Positions 42,087 to 51,640 of a stretch of DNA of 52,500 nt are shown here, piece after piece (position 1 is the first letter of the stretch; each line of letters begins with the position of its first letter). Where the stretch lies: positions 941,674 to 994,173 of the forward strand of contig CAUYUJ010015271.1 of NCBI GenBank assembly GCA_963575745.1. Direction: 5' to 3'. The notes below the pieces were generated by a model. That model had not been told where the DNA came from, did no database searches, and saw only the letters and a program-made list of their open reading frames with translations. Position numbers and translations under genes: made by a program. This DNA is from Prorocentrum cordatum. Its lineage: Eukaryota; Sar; Dinophyceae; Prorocentrales; Prorocentraceae.

Positions 42087-43165
42087 GGCATCTTGGGAGC
42101 CTCTGGGGGCACTCTTGGGGTCACCTGGGAGCTTCCTGGGAGCCTCGTGGAGGCATCTTGCGGGCCTCCTTGGCCTCTTGGGGGTCTTTGGGGGGCTTCT
42201 CGGGGGCCTCTTAGGCCGTCTTGGTGGGCTCCTGGCCCGCCTGACGCTGTCCGAAGCCGTCTTGGTGGCCTCTCTGGGCCGACTTGGGGCCCTCTTGGCG
42301 CGTTCCAGGGCCGTCTTGGAGGCCATCTTGGGCGTCGTGGAGGCCTCTTGGGCCTCGGGCCGTCTTGGGGCCCTCTTGGGGCCGTCTTGAGTTTCTCTTG
42401 AACCGTTCTGGGGCCATCTTGGAGGCCTCTTGGGCGATCTTGGGGCGATCTTTGCGGGCTTTTGGGCCGCCTCGGGCCGTCGGAAGGCCGAAAGGAAGCA
42501 AGTGCCCAAACCCTTCAAAAACCGTTGGAAAATCAATGATTTGGGCCTCTTCGGGCCTTCCTGGAGGCCCTCTTGGAGGCCTCTTGGGCTGTCTTGGGCC
42601 ATCTTAGGGCCATCTTCGGCCGTCTTGGTGGGCTCCTGGCCTGTTTGACGCCGTCGGAAGTCGTCTTCGTCTTAGGGGGCCCCTCTGGGCCGACTTGGGA
42701 CCCTCTTGGGGTGCTCCAGGGCCGTCTTGGAGGCCATCTTGGGCGTCTTGGAGGCCTCTTGGGCTGTCTTTGGGCTCGTGGGGTCCTCTTGGGCAATCAT
42801 GAGGCCATGTTGGAGGCCCCTTAGGCGCTCTGGGGGCGATCTTGGGGGCCGATCTTGGGGGCCTCTTGGGCCGTCTTGGGCAGTCTGAAGGCCGAAAAGA
42901 AGCAAATGCTAAAATCCTTCAAAACCTGAGGAGAATCAATGATTTTCACCTCTTCGGGCCTTCTGGAGGCCCTCTTGGAGGCCTCTTGGGCCGTCTTGGA
43001 GCCCTCTTGGGGGGCTTTTGGTGCCGTCTTGGTGGCTTCTTGGGCGCACTTGGAGGCATCTTGGACCCCCTTGGGCCGTCTTGGAGGCCATCTTGGACCA
43101 TCTCAGGCGGACTTGGAGGCCATCTTAGGCCATCCTGGCCGTCTTGAAGGCATCTTGGAGCCCAT
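42087..43165 (+). repeat. GGGGCC-type array with 404-bp higher-order unit
   Basis: 10-11-bp GGGGCCTCTT/GGGCCGTCTT units organised into a larger repeat. GCCGTCTTGGTGGGCTCCTG occurs at 42215 and 42619, and each unit contains, in order, CTCTGGGCCGACTTGG, the core GAAGGCCGAAARGAAGCAA ... AATCAATGATTT and CTCTTCGGGCCTTC. Frames read as SWGPLG/GPSWA or RPPRRPK repeats. Confidence 0.92.
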
Positions 43166-43424
43166 GTGGGGCCATTTTGGGCGTGAAAGGCAGTGACATG
43201 CGCAGTTTGCGGTCCCTTCCGGGTGGCCGGCGGGTTGGGCCGGAGCCCCAGGCCCCAGGGGGAGTTCTTTCGGAACAGAACCAGAACCACAAATGGGAGC
43301 AACCAGCACGCCGGGCACCCGTGCGACAAGCACAGAAGGCGGCGGATCGAATGGCCCTTCGGCCGATCCCGCCACCATGCCGGGGCTGTGCGTCATAGGC
43401 CTCCAGGATGTTCGTTGGGATGTC
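43166..43424. other. Unassigned segment between arrays
   Basis: Unique-looking GC-rich sequence with a QNQNHKWEQ-type + frame. Not recognised. Confidence 0.3.
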
Positions 43425-43800
43425 GCGGGAGGCCCTTTGAGGGCCTCGTGGAGGCAGTTTTGAGGCCTTCTGGGGGGCCTCGTTGGGGGCCTCTGGGGGG
43501 CGTCCCGGGGCCCGCTCTGGGGGCACATTGGGCCTTTTGGGCCCTCCTGGGGGCCTCCCGGGGGGGGCCGCCTGGGGGGCCTCCTGGGACGGAAGGCTCG
43601 AGAAGTGTCGGCTCGGGTTTCGCTCTCTGAGGGCCCCCTCGTGGGGCCGCTTTGGGGGCGCTCTTGGGGCGCTTTGGGGCGCCTCTCGGGCCGTTTTGGG
43701 CGCCTCTCGGGTCGTGTTGGGGTCCCGTTGGGCCGCCTTGGGGCGGTCTGGGGGGGCCTCTTGGGGAGTCTTGGGGCGCTCTTGGGAGGGCTGCTCTTCA
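43425..43800 (+). repeat. GGGGCC-type array
   Basis: 10-12-bp units (GGGGGGCCTC, GGGGCGCTCTT) ending near the start of the 90-bp satellite. Confidence 0.88.
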
Positions 43801-43852
43801 AATCTAACGACCCCGACCTGTCGGGTGGGCACATCCGCACTCGTTTGTAGCC

Positions 43853-44886
43853 CCGTCGGGGGCTCCACCGAAGGCTTCAGTGGCTGCGCTTGCGCGGCGC
43901 CACCAGACCCATTTCGGCACACCCGTCGCACGCTTCGTGGCCCCATAGGGAATTCCTCCGGAGGCGCCAGTGGCTGCGTTCGCATGACGCCACCGTACCC
44001 ATGTCAGCACACCCCTCACACGCGTCGTTGCCCAATAGGGGGTTCCACCAAAGGCCCCAGTGGCAGTGTCCGCACGGCGGCGCCACAAATTTCGGCACCC
44101 CTCGCACGTTTCGCGGCCCCATTGGGAACTCCACCGAAGGCCCCAGTGTCCGCGCCCGCATGACACCACAACGCTCATGCCGGCACATCCCTCACACGCT
44201 TCGTGGCCCCATAGGGAGTTCCGCCGAAGGCCCCAGTGGCTGCGTTCGTACGCCGCCACCGCACCCATTTCGGTACACCCCGCACACGTTTCGTGGCCCA
44301 AAGGGAGCTCCACAGAAGGCTCCATTGGCTGCGTTCGCATGCCGCCACCGCACACATGTCGGCACACACCCCACACGTTTCGTGGCCCGAAGTGGAGCTC
44401 CACCGAAGACCCCGGTGGCTGCGCTCGCATGGCGCCATCGCACCCATTTCAAGACACCCCTCACACGCTTGGGGGCCCCAGAAGGAGCTCCACCGAAGGC
44501 CCCAGTGGGCCCCAAAAGGAGCTCCACCGAATGCCCCAGTGGCTGCGCTCGCATGGCGCCACCGCACCCATTTCGGCACACCCCTCACACATTTCGACCC
44601 CAAAGGGAGCTCCACCGAAGGCGCCAACGAGCGCTCGCATGCCGCCACCGCACCCATTTCGGCATTCCCCTCACACATTTCGTGGACTCATAGAAAGCTT
44701 CACCAAAGGTCCCAGTTGCTGCGCGCGCGTGGCACTGCCGCACCAATTTCGGCACTCCCCTCACACACTTCGTGGCCTCATAGGGATTTCCACCGAAGGC
44801 CCCAGTGGCTGCGCTCGCATGACACCACCGCACCCATGCCGGCACACCCCTCACGCTTCATGGCCCCATTGGGAGTTCCACCGAAG
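43853..44886 (+). repeat. 90-bp satellite, locus 2, about 11 copies
   Basis: GAGCTCCAC/GAATTCC-type marker at 44305, 44395 and 44485 (spacing 90, 90), a truncated unit to 44519, then 44607 (88). The unit contains CTCCACCGAAGGCCCCAGTG, GCTGCGCTCGCATG, GCGCCACCGCACCCATTTCG, GCACACCCCTCACAC and TTTCGTGGCCCCATAGGGA. A 30-residue peptide repeat results on both strands. Same family as 11990-12738 in the opposite orientation. Confidence 0.95.
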
Positions 44887-46184
44887 ACGATACCAACAAT
44901 TGAGTTGTCCCCAATTGTATCTGGTTGGGTCCTTCGCCTGGATAATTATGTAGAGGTTGTGTTGGCAGCCCGTCCGCAGCTATACCATGTGTTGAACGGC
45001 GCCTGTGTTGTCGCAAGTGGGAAGGGTTGGTCACAATTGGTTGCGATCGGTGGCAAGTGGTTGAGATCGGTCCCATGTGGTTGCGATCGGTCGCCATCGC
45101 CTGGGGGGTGGGGAGCGGCCAGCGCGAGCCGCTTGGGGGCGTTTGAGAGGCCTCTCTGGCCGTCTTGAAGCTATTCGAGCCTCTATGGCCTCCCTGGCCG
45201 TTTGTGAGACCGTCTTGGGAGCCTCTTTCGGCCTCCTTGGCCCGTCTTTAGGCTCCCGGGCTTCAGAAAAACTCACGCGAGAAACCCCGAGAGATCTGCG
45301 GGAAGCCCCAGGGGCGCCAAGGAGCGCCTGGAATTCGGAGTTGTGAGCCGTTTAAACAGGATTACAAGATTCAGCACAGAGGATTCGAAGCACTTGAGAA
45401 CATTCCATTTCGTGCCTTGGGGCACGGTGGTGGGCTCTTCAGATAGCAGAGTTCACCGACAGCAGAATTGTTGCGCAAGTGTCTGACAGCATTAACGGCA
45501 TTATGAAAACACAGTGGGAGGATCAAGGTTTATTGTGGTCAGTTCTTTGCGAGCGGTTTCAGCCCGGCGTTCCAGATGTGCCGCTTCGGGTAGTTGGCAG
45601 TGTTGGGCAGTTGCTGCGCTTCTCGAGTGCCTTGCCATTCATGCTAGCACCACGAGTGTATTGCTGACTCGACCCTACGGGTATAATCACGTGCGCATTT
45701 TTGGAAGATCCGCCGCAACGTTGTGTCAAGCTCCTCAAACGCTGAGCACGTGTTGGCTCCGACCAGCGCTCGGCGGTTCGCTCTTTCTTGTCTCTCTCTC
45801 TCTCTTTCTCTATCTCTTTCTCTTGTTTCTCTTCCCCTCTGACTACAAGCCGTTCCCACCGCCCAGCAGTGACCGAGACAGCAGTGAGTAAGAGCCTCGG
45901 CCGAATCAGGCGAGCGCACCATGCCCTGCAAAGAGACTATGTCACACGTGCATTCGCTACACTTGCACGCGAGTCTACACCATCTCGTGTCTTGTAGTCT
46001 TTCTCGATGTCCGTCGTCATGCCGCTCGCCATCACATTGCTTCTTCGACTTTGATCATCGGCTCAAGCTTGTTCGGCTTTGTAAAAGGGGTGAATCGTTA
46101 CAAGCCTTGAGCTTGTATTTGAGGGGTGGGGTTTGAAGTTGACGACAAGATAGCGCACGCGTCGTGACCGAACCCTACCAGGAA
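44887..46184. other. Unassigned sequence 5' of the 46-kb ORF
   Basis: Includes GGTTGCGATCGGT short repeats (45030-45100), a degenerate GGGGCC-type patch (45125-45262) and a TC run (45790-45840). ACCCTACCAG at 46172-46181 would make an acceptor three bases before the ATG at 46185. Confidence 0.4.
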
Positions 46185-46724
46185 ATGGCGACAGACGTAG
46201 GCATGTTGCAGGTGCATTGTTGGCCACATCCCAACATGAAGCTTCCGTTCGATGTTGACAAGTTCCTTGTAAAAGTCAACCCCAAGTCCTCAGTAATGGA
46301 CTTGATGGAGCAAGTGGAGACCCAAGTTGAGGACATGGCACAGGAGAGCGGACGGCCAATACAAATGCAGATACAGGTAATTTGGAATTTAAAGGACAAC
46401 AAAAAGCCGTTCAATCCACAAGACATGGTGGAAGATGTCTTGGTTGCTGGAGATACGTTCGGCATCTACGGGGACACGATGACTGGGCCAAGCCAAGAGC
46501 CGGCAATACCAGAGGAGGCAAAGCTTCCAGTCATCCAGGATGTTGACGCTGTTCCGCACACCTCTTCGGCAGCGCTCCCCAGCACTTCTGGAATGGAGTG
46601 GACGTGTTGCAGGAGTGGCCAGGTGTTTTTTGGGCTCTCGCGGGAGGAGAGCAGGAGAGAAACAAAGACACGAAATTGCCCAGTCTGCCTGCGCTACCCT
46701 GGACGCTCCAGCGGTCAGTTGTAA
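46185..46724 (+). CDS. Conserved-looking hypothetical protein, possible ubiquitin-like fold plus zinc-ribbon tail
   Basis: A 179-codon uninterrupted frame from ATG to TAA, richer in AT and in Met, Asp, Lys and Val than the surrounding shadow frames. Residues about 8-97 alternate as strand (MLQVHCWP), strand (DKFLVKVNP), helix (SSVMDLMEQVETQVEDMAQE), strand (IQMQIQVIWN) and a PFNPQDMVEDVLVAGDTFGI turn-strand segment. This order and the xDxVxDVLxxGDTF pattern resemble a beta-grasp ubiquitin-like domain. A Pro/Ser linker follows, then WTCCRSG and RNCPVC, a possible Cys pair set for zinc. A candidate splice acceptor (CAG at 46179-46181) sits three bases before the ATG, as expected for a trans-spliced dinoflagellate mRNA. 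A GTG 21 bases upstream is in frame but less likely. The stop codon abuts a MITE, so the 3' end may be altered. I do not recognise the family by name. Confidence 0.55.
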   Translation: MATDVGMLQVHCWPHPNMKLPFDVDKFLVKVNPKSSVMDLMEQVETQVEDMAQESGRPIQMQIQVIWNLKDNKKPFNPQDMVEDVLVAGDTFGIYGDTMTGPSQEPAIPEEAKLPVIQDVDAVPHTSSAALPSTSGMEWTCCRSGQVFFGLSREESRRETKTRNCPVCLRYPGRSSGQL

Positions 46725-46728
46725 CCCT

Positions 46729-46958
46729 CTAGGCCTCCTAGATGGGGTCGGAGTGGATTCGGAGGATCGCGCTGCATCGCCGATGTATCGACGATGCGGC
46801 TCGATCTGGAGCCCGATTTTCTCCGCGCTGGCGTCGCCTCTGCATCGCCGATGTCACCGATGCATCCCCGATGCATCCCCGATGCATCGCCGATGTGTCG
46901 TCGATGCGGCGCGATCCTCCGACCCAACCTACTCGGACCCCATCCTAGGGGGCCTCTC
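46729..46958. mobile_element. Fold-back MITE, family G, copy 2, at the ORF stop codon
   Basis: A 230-bp element flanked by AACCCT at 46723-46728 and 46959-46964, a 6-bp target duplication. The left end CTAGGCCTCCTAGATGGGG pairs with the right CCCCATCCTAGGGGGCC; further in, GGAGGATCGCGCTGCATCG pairs with CGATGCGGCGCGATCCTCC. The interior is built of CATCGCCGATG and CATCCCCGATG words. The left duplication overlaps the TAA of the ORF at 46185-46724. Confidence 0.85.
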
Positions 46959-46964
46959 AACCCT

Positions 46965-47149
46965 TGAGCACGCCGTGGCCCCCCCAGCCCGCAAACGGCC
47001 CGCGGCCTCCTGGCCGAAGGGAGTCCCCCCCGCGGCTTCGCCCGCAATTCTCTCGCCTCTGCAGGTGTCCGGCGAGCCGGTTGGGGGAAGCCACGGGCAG
47101 GGAGCATGCCCCGCGTTGAGTGGCCTGTCTTTCACCACCATTGCCTTGG
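46965..47149. other. Unassigned spacer
   Basis: GC-rich sequence with no recognised feature, leading into GGA arrays. Confidence 0.3.
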
Positions 47150-47522
47150 GTAGGAGAGGAAGGAGGGGGAGGAGGAGGAGGGGGAGTAGGAGGAGGAGGA
47201 GGAGGAGGAGGAGGAAGTGGAGGAGAAGGATGAGAAAACTAGATGGAGAAAGGAGCGTGCCCCACTCTGATGGGCCTGTTTTCCATTATCACTACCAGAG
47301 GTAGGAGACAGAGGAGGGGGAGGAGGAGGAGGAGGAGGAGGAGGAGGAGGAGGAGGAGGAGGAGGAGAGGAGGGAGAGGGAGAGGAGGAGGAGGAGGAGG
47401 AGGACGAGGAGGAGGAGGGGGAGGAGGGGGAGGAGGAGGAGGAGGAGGAGGAGGAGGAGGAGGAGGAGGAGGAGGAGGAGGAGGAGGAGAACGAGGAGGA
47501 GGAGGAGGAGGAGGAGGAGGAC
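47150..47522. repeat. (GGA)n arrays
   Basis: Two purine-rich GGA arrays (47150-47230 and 47308-47522) separated by unique sequence containing GAGCGTGCCCCACTCTGATG. A similar CTGATGGGCCTG/GAGTGGCCTGTC phrase precedes each array, suggesting a duplicated unit. Confidence 0.93.
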
Positions 47523-48426
47523 CTCCTCATCCTCCTCTCTCCCCCATCTCTGCCTTGGTGGAAAATTGGCCCATCACACTTTTCGGACCAGAAAGGGGGG
47601 GCGAAAAGGAGGAGCGGGACGATGCGGGGAGGGCTTGGAGAGGGTGGAGCGGCGGGGCTGCCAGGTGCGCTTGCTTGATCCCGCAGCGCTGGAAGGCGAA
47701 GCTACCGGGCACGTTGGACGGGGTCCGCATTCGGCCCCGAACCTTCGACCGCCCCCCGCGAAGCCCCAAGGCTTCTCCAGCGCCGTTTTTCTGCTGCTAC
47801 CCGTTCCGAGGCGCGAAATTATACATGACCACCGTCTGGAGGATCAATTTTCGGGGACCTCGGCAGGCGGCGAAATATATCCATATCCACCGCCCGCTGG
47901 GGCATGAGGACGTCGGTTCCCAGGCGAGGGATATGAATAAATACCGGCCTCGCACCCGTGTAGTTCCGAATCACACACACAGGCTGCGCGAAGGGCGGGA
48001 CCCAACCACATCCTCCTCAGGAGCGGCCGACGGCAATATGTCTGAAGAAGTGCGCGCGAGCTGGTCACATCGCCGGGTTTCATCCTGGCATTGGTCATTG
48101 GTCCCCCACTCACGCGCTGGTGCGTGGGCTTTCCGGCGCTGGCAGCTTAACAAAAACAGGCTCAAGTCGGGTTGCATAACACTTTGGTGTACTGACTTGC
48201 GGGAGGAGGGAGGGGAACACAATGGGGGGGAGATGGAGGAGAGGCGATAGCAAGGGAGGCCAGGGAGAGGAGGGTGAGGCAGGGAAGAGGCGAGGCATGT
48301 GGCGGATGGAGGAACAGGGGGGCAAAGAGAAGGCTGGCAGAGGGAATGACCAGAAATCAAAGAGAGAGAGAGAGAGAGAGGGAGTGAGAGAGATCAAGCA
48401 ATGAATCGGCGGCATGCTTCTTGTCA
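47523..48426. other. Unassigned sequence 5' of the CobW-type exon
   Basis: The + frame at 47243-48250 is open because of the GGA array and then GC-rich DNA; not called. A GA dinucleotide run lies at 48360-48380. CTTCTTGTCAG at 48416-48426 is a candidate 3' splice site. Confidence 0.4.
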
Positions 48427-48693
48427 GCTCGGGCGAGCTCGGGTGCGCGGACGATTCTGACAGGATTCTTAGGCTCCGGCAAGACGACTCTCCTGAATTA
48501 CATTCTCCAGGAGCAGCGCGAGAAGAAGATCGCGGTCATCGAGAACGAGTTCGGAGAGATCTCGATCGACGACGCGCTGCTCCAGCAGAACAAGATGGCG
48601 TTGGCAGAGAAAGTGATCGTGATGGACAACGGCTGCATGTGCTGCACCGTGCGAGGAGACCTGCAGCAGGGCCTGGAGCAGATACAGGCCGAG
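48427..48693 (+). CDS. CobW/ZNG1-type (COG0523) metallochaperone GTPase, N-terminal exon
   Basis: Encodes RTILTGFLGSGKTTLLN (Walker A, GxxGxGKT), then an IAVIENEFGEISIDDALL segment (the family's NEFGE motif) and MDNGCMCCTVRGDLQQGLEQ (the CxCC metal-binding motif). These three in this order define the N-terminal half of COG0523 GTPases, which use GTP hydrolysis to deliver zinc or another metal to target proteins. No initiator Met is present, so an upstream exon is expected; CTTCTTGTCAG ending at 48426 is a suitable acceptor. Homology stops at about IQAE; a GC donor (GAG-GCGAGC at 48694), of the non-canonical kind used in dinoflagellates, would end the exon. The expected next motif, an ETTGLADP-like switch region, was not found downstream before the window ends, where a GGA array, an SL relic and a LINE lie. 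The gene is therefore partial here: either a long intron follows, or it is broken. Confidence 0.8.
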
Positions 48694-48734
48694 GCGAGCT
48701 TGACAAAAGACTGACTTCTGTCCCTGCACTTCCC

Positions 48735-48926
48735 CCCAGGGAGGAGAAGGAAGGAGGAAAAGAAGGAGGAGGAGGTGGGGGAGGAGAAGGGAGAAGGAGG
48801 AAGAGGAGGAGAAGGAGGCGGAGGAGAAGGAGAAATTGGAGGAGAAGGATGGGAAACAAATGGGAAGAAACATAGAGGAGGAGGAAAAGGAGGAGGAGGA
48901 GGAGGAGGAGGAGGAGGGGGAGGAAG
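48735..48926. repeat. (GGA)n array
   Basis: Purine-rich GGA/GAAGGA array ending directly before the SL relic at 48930. Confidence 0.95.
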
Positions 48927-48929
48927 CGG

Positions 48930-48951
48930 TCCGTAGCCATTTTGGCCCAAG
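48930..48951 (+). other. Relict dinoflagellate spliced leader
   Basis: CCGTAGCCATTTTGGC (48931-48946) followed by CCAAG: 21 of 22 positions match the DinoSL, with C for T at position 18 and T at the variable first position. It is not followed by the GT donor expected in an SL RNA gene (here GCTAAACAGG), so a retroposed mRNA 5' end is more likely than an SL gene. It lies about 265 bases upstream of recognisable LINE coding. Confidence 0.85.
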
Positions 48952-49215
48952 GCTAAACAGGTGCAGCGACAGTACATAGCGAATCCAGATTAGTTTTGGG
49001 GTATCCTGCCGTTGTTCATTTTGTGCGGTGTGGCACTGCATCTCCCTTTTGTCTGTCTCTTTGGGTGCTCATTGTGTGTGGCTGGGGCCGCACCTCTGCG
49101 AGCGAAGGACAAGAGCGATGGCGCTGTCAGGTTTTTTGCAGGAGATCTCGGTGGATCAGGCTCGCCAAACCGATTCGGCAACATACGACAGAACATGGGC
49201 GTCTAACAACCTACG
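48952..49215 (+). other. Sequence between SL relic and LINE coding
   Basis: Lower-GC, no recognised coding. If the SL relic marks a retroposed transcript, this would be its 5' untranslated region. Confidence 0.35.
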
Positions 49216-50042
49216 ATGCCGGCGGCAGCTCTCAAGGACTATGTGGATCCGATGCAGTCCGACCTCCTGTGCGAGATCCAGAACATCACGAGCCAGGTCA
49301 ACACTACGCTCGCTGAAGTTGGAAATAAAAGCCCCTGCATCGTGCATTCGTCTCGCAGCAACCATCGACGCGAAGGTCACACCGATTCAGAACCAGGTCA
49401 ACGCCCACAACTAGAGGATCGAGAGGCTCGAGAAGGACTGCAAGCGGCTTCGTGACATCCCCCACGAGGCGAAGAGTAGCGCGCCTGCGCCTGTGCTGCG
49501 TTCGTCAGGAGGTGATGCAGGATTTAATCGTGAGATTGACCCGTGCATCGTGGCGGTCAGGTGCAAGCTCCAGACTGCCGAGGACTAGGTCAAAGCTTCC
49601 GTCGCGCCGTGGCTTCAAGAAGGTGGGATTCCTGACAACTGACAATGAATGTTCGATCGAGGGCGAACCGACCATCAAGACATTCTCGGTTCGATCCAGC
49701 GGTGCAACAGGCTTCGCGAGGAGGCGCGCGCAGCATATTCTCACCTTTCTTCGGCCCGGTGGTCCAAACGGGGAGTGGCGACGCTTTGTTGCCAACGCGA
49801 TCGGCGGGGATCTCGCGGAGGTATACGTGGGGCCCGACAGGAATCCAGCCATGGTGCAGAAGGAGATGTTCTGCAAGACCATCAAGCGCATCCAGGTCGA
49901 CTCCTACCCCAACCGCGTCTTCTACGTGGACCATCTCAGAAAATTTGGCCAGCTCGAACTGGAAGCCCCTGGCGCACGCACTCCCGAAGGCAGACCAGGA
50001 CACGCCGACGGTCACGTTTGCGGAGGAGAACCTGCGCGCTGA
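49216..50042 (+). pseudogene. LINE N-terminal / ORF1-like segment
   Basis: The first frame reads LKDYVDPMQSDLLCEIQNIT then SQVNTTLAEV, a coiled-coil-like pattern. A second frame (49452-50042) reads KTFSVRSSGATGFARRRAQH, ILTFLRPGGPNGEWRRF, AEVYVGPDRNPAMVQKEM and DSYPNRVFYV. A strand-helix-strand pattern with an Arg-rich loop and xxxxRxP-style basic residues suggests an RNA-binding fold; I recall similar segments ahead of the endonuclease in dinoflagellate LINEs. The frame change between the two parts indicates mutation. Confidence 0.5.
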
Positions 50043-50159
50043 GAACAACGGGCGCAGCCGCATCGAGCCCCATCATGAAGGTTGCCCTCAGGAGCTCGCC
50101 GAACCCTCCAGCGCGGTGTCTCGAACGTGTTGTGGGGAGGCGCCGTGCGCCCATCTCCC

Positions 50160-50640
50160 CCCTACCTTTCGGCGGCTTGGAATGGCGCTCTCCCACATCA
50201 TGCACCTGCTCGCTGGCTTGCCATGCTGCGCCTCAAGAAGCTTCCGAAGCCAGGAGCGCCCACTGCTCTGCAGGAGGTTTCTCTTGTTCCTCTTCTTGCC
50301 CTGCCTCCGAGCGAACGGGCGGCGTCGTCGCGATCCACCCCAAACTCACCCCCGCGGGGCATCGCCAGACCAGTTTGGGAGCCCCCACCTCCCAATTGCC
50401 CCCTCTATTCCCTTGGGTCCTGGGCGCGTTCTTCTCGCCTTCATTCGCGCTCGCAACCTTCGAGTCAGCATCGACCACTACAACATACATAGCCATGGTC
50501 TTTCACGTGCCAACAGACTTACCCTACTGGATCACATAAAAATAGATATAGGCGCAGCTGCTGACGACCCGTTGCGATGGCTCGCGCTGGTCGCGGGCGA
50601 TTTCAATTTTGGCCACTCCCCCCCTCGTTCTCTATCTCAT
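50160..50640 (+). pseudogene. LINE APE-type endonuclease domain
   Basis: One frame gives AAWNGALPHHAPARWLAMLR and PGAPTALQEVSLVP (the start of an APE/EEP domain: WN then LQEV, where the catalytic Glu lies). Another gives PGRVLLAF, LRVSIDHYNIHSHGLS and LRWLALVAGDFNFG; the GDFN box at 50596-50607 is the characteristic catalytic motif. At least one frameshift separates LQEV from GDFN. The enzyme would nick target DNA to prime reverse transcription. Confidence 0.65.
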
Positions 50641-51640
50641 GACGGGCGCGCGCTTCCCCCGCGGGTTCCGCGCCCCGCGGGCTGCCGGAGCTGCGAGTCG
50701 ACGGCCCCGCGCGTTACCGCCCCGGGACCAATCTTTCACCGATCGGATCCGGGCGTCGACCCTTGGCCGAGTTATTGCGCGGCATCCCAAAGGGGGCGGG
50801 GGCGGCGGGAATGCCCGAGGTGCTCTGGGCCCAGGGGGCGCTGGGCCACGCCGCCGTCTCCGCCTGCTTTCGGGCGCGCCCCCCCCCCCCCCCCGCAGGC
50901 TGAAGATAGGCCCATCCCTAAGGACATTTTCTTTTCGGCGGAGTACAGGGAATTCCTGGGCCCCGCGATCGACGCCGCCGACGCTGGCCACCCCCCCCAG
51001 GACACTCGCTCCAACATGACAAAACGCCGATGATTGAGGCGGCCCGATATGCGAGGACGACCATCATCTTTCGGACACCCAGATCGTTGGCGGCCAGAGT
51101 CATGGCCATGGGGGGGGCGGCGCGCGCAGTTTTTTCGGCGGGGTGCGCACTTGGCGTCTAAGCTGGTTCGCTCTCACTCGCTGGCGCGAGAGATGCTCGC
51201 AGTTGACGCCGTCGGCGCGCGGCCGAGCTCACTGACCCCGGCCGCGCCGCTGTCGCTCGCCCCCAACCAGCCCCAAAGCGAGGCGGCTACCCAGCAGAGG
51301 CCCCGCGCCGTTAGAGCAGCTGAGCAGCGAAGCAATAAGCACAAAGAACATGGGCCACGACAACGCACCAAGCGAATGGCCAAATTTGGAAAGCTCCGGG
51401 GCCCAGTCGACAGGAGGGCGCACTCGACGGGGACCAGGGGCACGGAGGGGGAGGGGGGGGTCTTTCACGCGCCGTCGGGGATAAACGAGCAGCCGAAGCA
51501 GCACCGGGGCCAAATCTTGACGGGCCGGCCTTTCGACGCTGAGGGACCTCGAGAGTTTCTTCGCGGGCGCCCTGCGCCGGCGCGCGCCGGTGAGATCCCG
51601 CCCCCGACCTTCGCCTCGCTTCGCGCTCGCATCCAACGTT
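50641..51640 (+). pseudogene. LINE endonuclease-RT linker
   Basis: Contains PIPKDIFFSAEYREFLGP (about 50909-50962) and PPPTFASLRARIQRF (about 51600-51643), phrases expected in the linker before the RT palm. A C-homopolymer at 50881-50895 lies between frames. Confidence 0.5.

Noticed and set aside
42087-43985. Pro/Arg-rich or Trp/Gly/Leu-rich proteins from GGGGCC-type arrays
   Set aside because: Peptide periodicity is explained by 10-11-bp DNA repeats; frames shift with unit length.
43804-45168. Repeat proteins of 30-residue units on either strand (up to 310 codons)
   Set aside because: 90-bp satellite; open in several frames on both strands with no preferred frame.
48930-48951. Functional SL RNA gene
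   Set aside because: No GT donor after CAAG and no recognisable Sm site downstream; a relict in a retroposed transcript fits better.
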